Assembly (NCBI GenBank): GCA_964584935.1
Contig: CAZPBN010000003.1
Coordinates: 62,001 to 126,000 of the forward strand
Length of the DNA stretch: 64,000 bases
Direction: 5' to 3'
Source of the DNA: CAZPBN01 sp964584935
Lineage (GTDB): Bacteria; Acidobacteriota; Aminicenantia; Aminicenantales; Aminicenantaceae
Below, in pieces: positions 61,937 to 64,000 of this stretch (positions within the stretch are counted from its first letter, which is position 1; each line of letters begins with the position of its first letter). Position numbers and translations under genes: made by a program. The notes under the pieces were generated by a model. The model saw only the letters and a program-made list of their open reading frames with translations. It had not been told where the DNA came from and did not search any database.

Positions 61937-62362
61937 CTAAATATCAGGATCATCTTTCAAAGGGCTGGGACCTAATTGAATGATTCTTTCAGCAAAATCA
62001 TTAACAACTTCGGCATAACGTTTTCCTTCAGAGGCAGATACCCAGGAAAGCTGAAGACGCTCAGGTTCTAAATTTAGATTCTCCATTATTTTTTTAATAA
62101 GAGCAAATCTTCTTCGTGCGTAATAATTCCCTTTTTCATAATGGCAGTCACCAGGATGACACCCAGCAATCAGAACCCCATCAGCTCCCCAAAGGAATGT
62201 TGACAATAACAGATTTGAATTGACTCGGCTCGAACACATAACTCTCACAACAGACATATATGGCTTGATTTCCAATTTACTTGAGCCTGCAAGATCCGCA
62301 CCAGCGTAAGAACACCAGTTACATAAAAATCCTACTAAATTTGGTTTGAAATTTTGTTTCAT
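61937..62362 (-). CDS. mvhD: Hydrogenase/heterodisulfide reductase iron-sulfur subunit MvhD, copy 1
   Basis: 141 residues. Same cysteine framework as copy 2: GFLCNWCSYAGADLAG, VRVMCSSRVNSNLL and IAGCHPGDCHYEKGNY. It should pass electrons to the short HdrA encoded next, 36 bases away. First iron-sulfur gene of the operon after the sulfur-carrier genes. Confidence 0.94.
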   Translation of the reverse strand: MKQNFKPNLVGFLCNWCSYAGADLAGSSKLEIKPYMSVVRVMCSSRVNSNLLLSTFLWGADGVLIAGCHPGDCHYEKGNYYARRRFALIKKIMENLNLEPERLQLSWVSASEGKRYAEVVNDFAERIIQLGPSPLKDDPDI

Positions 62363-62430
62363 AGTTTATTATTTCTTTCCGTAAAGGATTCGTGAAAAAT
62401 ATAAATTTATTCGTTTAAATGATTATTATT

Positions 62431-62655
62431 TTAGAATTGCACCTGAGCTTTATATTTTCCTCCTCCTTCATCATTGCAAAAAAGCAATGTGTTCCCGGTT
62501 TTCTGAGCCCAAGCTTTGATGTCATTAGGGAATGATTCACAATCAGCTTGAATCTCAAGGATATCTCCGGGCTGAAGTTGTTTAGCTGTCACAGCCACTT
62601 TTAAAATCGGCTGTGGGCACTTTAATCCTAACGCATCCAATGTTTTTAAAGCCAT
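62431..62655 (-). CDS. tusA: TusA-family sulfur carrier
   Basis: 74 residues. The sulfur-carrying cysteine is C13 in LDALGLKCPQPILKV (CPxP motif), followed by ILEIQADCESFPNDIKAWAQ. It carries persulfide sulfur for transfer to other proteins. Ribosome site AGAAAGGAGAAAA precedes the ATG. It lies between the DsrE and MvhD genes, so it may deliver sulfur to the Hdr-like complex. Confidence 0.94.
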   Translation of the reverse strand: MALKTLDALGLKCPQPILKVAVTAKQLQPGDILEIQADCESFPNDIKAWAQKTGNTLLFCNDEGGGKYKAQVQF

Positions 62656-62697
62656 TTTTTTCTCCTTTCTAATAAATTGAATTATTATAAATGCATT

Positions 62698-63051
62698 TTA
62701 AAAAGAAAATGTAAGGGTTGCGTCTTTGATCTCGTTCACAAAAGTTGTGGCACCAATTATTTCCACTCCCTCTCTGAAGTCTTCTTTTTTAATATCTTTG
62801 GCATCCAAGGCGAGCTCGCAAACATATATTTTCCCACCCATGTTTCTCACACCTTCATACAGCTCAACAAGATTCGGAAGTCCCTTTACTTCATATCCTT
62901 CAATAACTCCTTTCACCATTGCAGGTGCACCACCTGGACAGAAAAAGATAACAACCTCATCTCCTGAGGCGACAGCGGATGAACCCAATATAAAAGGTGG
63001 AAATACATTTCCAGGCTCTGCACCGTTGACTGTAATTGCAAATTTAGCCAT
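62698..63051 (-). CDS. DsrE-family sulfur-transfer protein
   Basis: 117 residues. The DsrE fold is visible (FPPFILGSSAVASGDEVVIF, GGKIYVCELALDAKDI). C38 (FFCPGGAPAM) and C78 (IYVCEL) are candidate persulfide carriers; C78 matches the usual DsrE position. It probably exchanges sulfur with TusA encoded 42 bases downstream. First clear gene of the operon. Confidence 0.9.
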   Translation of the reverse strand: MAKFAITVNGAEPGNVFPPFILGSSAVASGDEVVIFFCPGGAPAMVKGVIEGYEVKGLPNLVELYEGVRNMGGKIYVCELALDAKDIKKEDFREGVEIIGATTFVNEIKDATLTFSF

Positions 63052-63563
63052 TAATACCTCCTTATTTATTAATTGATCAATAAAACTTATTAAATAGAAT
63101 TAAGTATTTTTTGTCTTTCCTGAGTCGACTAAAAAATAACAGCACAAATTTCCTTTCGGTTGGAAATCCCCAATCCTTGAAAACGTCAGTGGGCTGCAGT
63201 GCTGAGAAATATTGGGATGGACGGAAATAATGCCTTTCTGAATGTTGTTGACGCATTTTTCTTTCACCAACAAACATTCTGCGATCAACAACCGAATAGA
63301 ACGATCAAGGAGTTTAAGGATAAGGATTCCTTTTTTATATTTATTTTCTTTGTTTTTCATAAGTTTTCACTACAAATCACAAATAATTTAAAAAAGCATA
63401 TTAGTAAATCTTTATATAATAATTAGTAACACATTTCAAATATTTTTTCTATTTTTTTCTATAAATAAAGACACAACAATTCTTGTTTCCTTCATTGAAA
63501 TTGATTTTTTTTGGATGAGAGATCCTTTTTCCTATATTCAAATGCTCATTACTGAACAGACCA
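63052..63563. other. Intergenic region before the sulfur-carrier operon
   Basis: 510 bases. Overlapping frames of 66 and 86 codons (63077-63277 and 63100-63360, minus strand) lack ribosome sites and known motifs; one may be the remains of a gene. No RNA gene was seen. The operon promoter should be near 63060-63130. Confidence 0.4.
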
Positions 63564-64000
63564 TTACAGTTTGATATTTCTTCCTGCTCCGACTTCAATG
63601 AAATCGTTTTTATATTCCTGTGCAAATAATTTAATAGCATCGCTTCCTGTGCAATGACACGGTCCGACCTTTCTCACTCCCTCTGATTTAAATCCATTAA
63701 TGATTTCAGAAAGTTCATCTTTACTAAAACCAGCCAGATGAAATCCACCCATAACAAGATAAATATCTTTGTTCATCCTTTCCTTCACAATTGAGATTAT
63801 ATTCAAAATCCTGGGGTGAGAACATCCGGTTATAAGAATAAGTCCCTTATCTGTGTCCAATAATAATGATTGTTCCTTTATCCATCCAGAGATTACTCCG
63901 GTTGTATAAACCCGGTCGCAGATTTTTTGAAAATCGTTGACTTTGAATGGGATGCTTCCTTTTTGTCTTATTGATTCTATAAAAACGGAAGGAAAAAATT
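63564..64000 (-). CDS. Metallo-beta-lactamase-fold hydrolase, C-terminal part (runs off right edge)
   Basis: The last 145 codons are here. They read VYTTGVISGWIKEQSLLLDT, LILITGCSHPRILNII, YLVMGGFHLAGFSKDEL and VGPCHCTGSDAIKLF. These fit the MBL-fold proteins related to the dihydropterin-linked RFAP synthase family, whose late metal ligands sit in GCSH, GGFH and PCHC. The N-terminal HxHxDH motif lies outside. It may belong with the downstream sulfur and electron-transfer genes. Confidence 0.88.
   Translation of the reverse strand, partial: FFPSVFIESIRQKGSIPFKVNDFQKICDRVYTTGVISGWIKEQSLLLDTDKGLILITGCSHPRILNIISIVKERMNKDIYLVMGGFHLAGFSKDELSEIINGFKSEGVRKVGPCHCTGSDAIKLFAQEYKNDFIEVGAGRNIKL

Noticed and set aside
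63100..63360. 86-codon ORF before DsrE
   Set aside because: No ribosome site and no recognised motif; an overlapping frame is equally open.
1..64000. tRNA, rRNA and CRISPR arrays
   Set aside because: No tRNA-like T-loop with matching acceptor ends, no rRNA sequence and no regularly spaced direct repeats were seen by eye.

Overview
The window looks like part of the chromosome of a low-G+C, anaerobic, diderm (Gram-negative type) bacterium. Outer-membrane beta-barrel proteins, Spy-like periplasmic proteins and a SurA-like chaperone point to two membranes. A V-type ATPase and a heterodisulfide-reductase-type electron-transfer cluster point to anaerobic energy metabolism. DUF6125 and DUF6485 proteins fit candidate phyla such as Aminicenantes, but this placement is a low-confidence inference. 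No rRNA, tRNA or CRISPR array was seen.

Layout. 1-4.9 kb: a minus-strand V-ATPase operon in the Enterococcus hirae order ntpF-I-K-E-C-G-A; the A gene runs off the left edge. The proteolipid keeps the residues that bind Na+ in E. hirae NtpK. 5-10.4 kb: an aldo/keto reductase, small membrane proteins, an outer-membrane barrel and a PhoB/PhoR-like two-component pair. 10.7-18.9 kb: two convergent surface-polysaccharide operons (two GT4 glycosyltransferases, asnB and a 59-residue membrane protein on plus; a WecA-like phosphotransferase, sugar aminotransferase, PIG-L deacetylase and WbqC on minus). 19-22.9 kb: an HD-GYP protein with an ExeA-like ATPase, then an unusual PHP-domain membrane protein.

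23-28.5 kb is the most interesting region: a peptide-maturation (RiPP) type cluster. It holds a lasso-B2-like protease, a PqqD-type recognition protein, an HprK-like kinase, a SPASM radical SAM enzyme, a cobalamin-type radical SAM enzyme and a nucleotidyltransferase-like protein. A 47-residue ORF at 28341-28484 on the minus strand has a YxxP leader motif and three cysteines near its C-terminus, and has its own consensus-like promoter. It is the likely precursor peptide. No lasso cyclase is present, so the product is probably not a classical lasso peptide.

28.6-35 kb: ilvE, a radical SAM/DUF6125 pair, DUF6485, an IscU-type scaffold, a thioredoxin-like protein and a complete AbiE-type toxin-antitoxin pair. 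35.2-56 kb is an accessory island, visibly richer in G+C in its large genes. It contains a Kef-type antiporter, an exopolysaccharide operon (wecB, a 1672-residue hydrolase/deacetylase fusion, a GT2 synthase and an outer-membrane protein), and an ECF sigma/anti-sigma/Spy-like envelope-stress operon. It also holds many gene remnants (CPBP protease, DUF1080, beta-lactamase-like, AbiE, M24 peptidase, ISL3, IS91, another transposase). A promoter-bearing repeat occurs three times, at 35.7, 54.4 and 55.9 kb; the first and last copies are inverted and bracket the island.

56-64 kb: a minus-strand electron-transfer and sulfur-carrier operon (DsrE, TusA, MvhD, two HdrA, two FrhB/FdhB-like iron-sulfur proteins, second MvhD), preceded by a metallo-beta-lactamase-fold protein that runs off the right edge.
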